Assembly (NCBI GenBank): GCA_023715865.1
Contig: JAMBOW010000002.1
Coordinates: forward strand, 1 to 64,000
Direction: 5' to 3'
Length of the DNA: 64,000 nucleotides
Source: Neobacillus mesonae
GTDB taxonomy: Bacteria > Bacillota > Bacilli > Paenibacillales > Paenibacillaceae
Shown: positions 62,228-64,000 of the stretch, piece by piece
Position numbering within the stretch: the stretch's first letter is position 1
Layout of the letters: each line of letters begins with the position of its first letter
Notes under the pieces: model-generated
What the model saw: only the letters and a program-made list of their open reading frames with translations
What the model was told of the DNA's origin: nothing
Databases searched by the model: none
Position numbers and translations under genes: made by a program

Positions 62228-62818
62228 ATGTCGGACCGGATCCAACTTCTGTTGGCTGCGGACTATAATGATCTAGGCGAATCCCTGCAGAGAGAGATCT
62301 ACTATGAGTACTATCAAATGATGTACGGCTTTATCGTATATATACTGAAAGATCACTCGGCCGCTGAGGACATTATTCAGGAAGCATTCATCAAAATTAT
62401 TAAAAATAAGCCCGAATTCGAGAATGAAATCAAATTGAAAGCATGGCTGAAAGTCGTTACCAAAAATACGGCGATAAATTATTTAAGAAAAAACAAAAAA
62501 TATCGCAACCAAATCGATGCTGACAGTGTTTTCTTAGATACAGAGACTGTACAACAGACTTCAGCTTCTGTAGAATCCGTAGTGGAAACGAAGCTGATGC
62601 AGGAATCCATAGAGCGCTATATGGAGAAGCTCAAACCGGAATACAGATCTCTGATCGAATTGCGATGGAAACAAGGGCTGAGCTATCGTGAGATGGCTGA
62701 GCTTCTTGATACCAGAGAAGATGTGATTAAGCAGCGTCTATTCCGCGCAAGGGAAAGCATTAAGAAACTGTTGCATAGAGAGTGGGGTGCAGCACATGAG
62801 CAAAGAAAAGTCAGATGA
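62228..62818 (+). CDS. RNA polymerase sigma factor, ECF type
   Basis: A 196-residue sigma-70-family factor with region 2 ('YYQMMYGFIVYILKDHSAAEDIIQEAFIKII', '-10 recognition LKAWLKVVTKNTAINYLRKNKK') and region 4 ('LKPEYRSLIELRWKQGLSYREMAELLDTREDVIKQRLFRARESIKKLL'). No region 3, as in ECF factors. ATG follows GAGAGGGG. It is co-transcribed and overlaps by 23 bp with a membrane protein that is probably its anti-sigma factor. Its own target promoter was not recognised upstream. Confidence 0.94.
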   Translation: MSDRIQLLLAADYNDLGESLQREIYYEYYQMMYGFIVYILKDHSAAEDIIQEAFIKIIKNKPEFENEIKLKAWLKVVTKNTAINYLRKNKKYRNQIDADSVFLDTETVQQTSASVESVVETKLMQESIERYMEKLKPEYRSLIELRWKQGLSYREMAELLDTREDVIKQRLFRARESIKKLLHREWGAAHEQRKVR

Positions 62819-63719
62819 CTGGTTCGATGACCAATTGGACGAAGTTTTTGAACGTGAGTTTGAAGAAGCTTTTGATCTTGCTTTCGAAAATGCCGCGGCT
62901 GCCTCCACTTCGGTGAACAAGGAAGCTATGGCAGCTTCTTGGGACAAGGTTAATACTGAAATCCGGAAGATCAAGAAACGTAAAAATAGAATAAAAAGAT
63001 GGCAGCTGGCAGGTATCGTTGCTGCTTCTATCGCGATCGGAGCTACCGTTTTCAGTACTCCGTTAGGCATTGAGGCAGGTACAATTATGCAAAGACTTAT
63101 GAAAATAGGCGATGATGTCTCCCTAGTCTTTACAGGACCGCAGCCAGATCATTCAACCGCATTGACCGTGCCTCCGCCTGAGGTTCTGAACGATCCATAT
63201 TATAATGACACTTGGCAGCCTAATGAAGCTCCGGATGAAGTAACAGTATCCGATGAACACACCTTATTACTTGTGGAATTACCAGAAGAAACAGCAATAA
63301 ATAACACCTCTTTTGTCTTGAACGAGTTCGAACTTCCTTTCACTCCAACAAAAACCAAGCATTATTTACTTCTAGACGAAGAGAATCCGATGTATCCTGA
63401 GAATCCATACAAATCTGATGAGATTGATTTTGAGTTCTATGAAGGTAATGAACCAAAAGTCACCGTTGCAATTAAGAAGATGTTTCCTGAGGATCCTAAT
63501 GCACAGTTCGGAATAACAATGAATTTCAGTGGCGTTCCTGAGGAAATAAGACTTGAAGATGGAACGGAAGCTGTTTTTTACGAGAATGGAAATTACGACC
63601 AGCTCGTGTTCAGAAACCATTTAGCTGTTGTTATGATTATGGGACCCCTTCCTAAGGATGATATGTTGTTCATTGCTAATTCTATTCAAGAAACCAACTC
63701 CTTTACAATGAAGCCATAG
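62796..63719 (+). CDS. Probable membrane anti-sigma factor with DUF4367-like domain
   Basis: A 307-residue protein: an acidic cytoplasmic part (residues 1-55, DDWFDDQLDEVFEREFEEAFD), a basic stop (KKRKNRIKR), one membrane helix (about 69-88, WQLAGIVAASIAIGATVFS) and a large extracytoplasmic domain resembling DUF4367 ('EIRLEDGTEAVFYENGNYDQLVFRNHLAVVMIMG'). Placed after the sigma factor with overlapping genes, it probably holds that factor inactive until an envelope signal. The ATG at 62796 follows GGGGTG. Confidence 0.82.
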   Translation: MSKEKSDDWFDDQLDEVFEREFEEAFDLAFENAAAASTSVNKEAMAASWDKVNTEIRKIKKRKNRIKRWQLAGIVAASIAIGATVFSTPLGIEAGTIMQRLMKIGDDVSLVFTGPQPDHSTALTVPPPEVLNDPYYNDTWQPNEAPDEVTVSDEHTLLLVELPEETAINNTSFVLNEFELPFTPTKTKHYLLLDEENPMYPENPYKSDEIDFEFYEGNEPKVTVAIKKMFPEDPNAQFGITMNFSGVPEEIRLEDGTEAVFYENGNYDQLVFRNHLAVVMIMGPLPKDDMLFIANSIQETNSFTMKP

Positions 63720-63727
63720 CATTAAGT

Positions 63728-63761
63728 GGTGCCGATACTTAATAGTATCGGCACCTTTTTT
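63728..63761 (+). terminator. Strong terminator after the sigma/anti-sigma operon
   Basis: GGTGCCGATACT-TAAT-AGTATCGGCACC followed by TTTTTT; 12-bp perfect stem. Confidence 0.95.
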
Positions 63762-63849
63762 AATCTTTTTTAGTCTTCATTAATATTATCAGTAAGTTGT
63801 TACACGAATTCAAATCTTGCCTAACTTATAATATTCAGGTTCATTATAC

Positions 63850-64000
63850 TTAATTAAGAAGAAAATTATTGGAGTAAGTCGTTGCCTTCTCAATCGTTCC
63901 ATTTACTCTAGCTGTATGGGTTGAGAATGTCCTGTAATAATAACCAGACTCTTCACTATTTACGATCAAACTATTATCAATCGTATTCGAGTTTTCAGCC
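63850..64000 (-). CDS. Secreted-type protein, C-terminal end only (partial)
   Basis: The minus strand entering from the right edge is open for 49 codons and ends with TAA at 63852-63850. The tail reads '...SLIVNSEESGYYYRTFSTHTARVNGTIEKATTYSNNFLLN', resembling the C-termini of small secreted DUF6147-like proteins of Bacillales ('SGYYYRv...H'). The N-terminus is outside the window. Identification is tentative. Confidence 0.55.
   Translation of the reverse strand, partial: AENSNTIDNSLIVNSEESGYYYRTFSTHTARVNGTIEKATTYSNNFLLN

Overview
The window looks like chromosomal DNA of a spore-forming, moderately AT-rich Firmicute, most probably Paenibacillus or a close relative. Evidence: a 16S rRNA 5' end of Paenibacillus type at the left edge, strong GGAGG-type ribosome binding sites, sigma-A promoters, a gerABC-type germination operon, and a purine-catabolism block with the gene order of the Bacillus subtilis puc genes. 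No insertion sequence, prophage, CRISPR array or tRNA gene was seen. Most genes lie on the minus strand.

Layout. 1-330: start of an rRNA operon leaving the window to the left, with its leader up to about 560. 0.7-8.4 kb: accessory genes (a propeller-like lipoprotein, three GNAT acetyltransferases, a small XRE regulator/membrane protein pair, an orphan sugar-type binding protein, a P-loop kinase). The third acetyltransferase is preceded by a 16-residue leader peptide and RNA arms that could switch access to its ribosome binding site. 8.7-13.1 kb: NAD salvage operon pncA-pncB-nadD-nadE and the regulator nrtR; both promoters carry the same 22-bp inverted repeat. 13.5-15.1 kb: a DUF3221 lipoprotein and a PadR/DUF2812 pair. 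15.2-25 kb: phosphorus scavenging (phnD-phnC-phnE-phnE, a 5'-nucleotidase, alkaline phosphatase), interrupted by a parallel beta-helix lipoprotein, an HNH protein and an acetyltransferase remnant. 25.3-31.3 kb: MFS efflux pump with TetR regulator, a Nudix gene broken by a stop codon, LysR regulator, branched-chain aminotransferase, a membrane protein and a DinB protein. 31.5-35 kb: gerA-gerB-gerC type germinant receptor.

35.1-51.2 kb: an almost complete purine degradation pathway, all minus strand, read in the order pucR, uraD, uricase, HIU hydrolase, allantoinase, allantoate amidohydrolase, ureidoglycine-glyoxylate aminotransferase, a gamma-glutamyltransferase-like enzyme, a purine-type deaminase, then pucA-B-C-D-E for xanthine dehydrogenase. 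Guanine or xanthine would be taken through urate and allantoin to ureidoglycine and oxalurate. No classical urate/xanthine/allantoin permease is present, but two YdcZ-type membrane proteins adjoin pucR.

51.4-64 kb: YdcZ pair, radical SAM protein, a CntE-like metallophore exporter with a Zur-type operator upstream, fumarase followed by a 10-bp tandem repeat, aldose epimerase, MBL hydrolase, M29 aminopeptidase, zinc alcohol dehydrogenase, a sigma factor/anti-sigma pair, and the 3' end of a secreted-protein gene at the right edge.

All assignments come from reading motifs and overall resemblance by eye; no database search was run.
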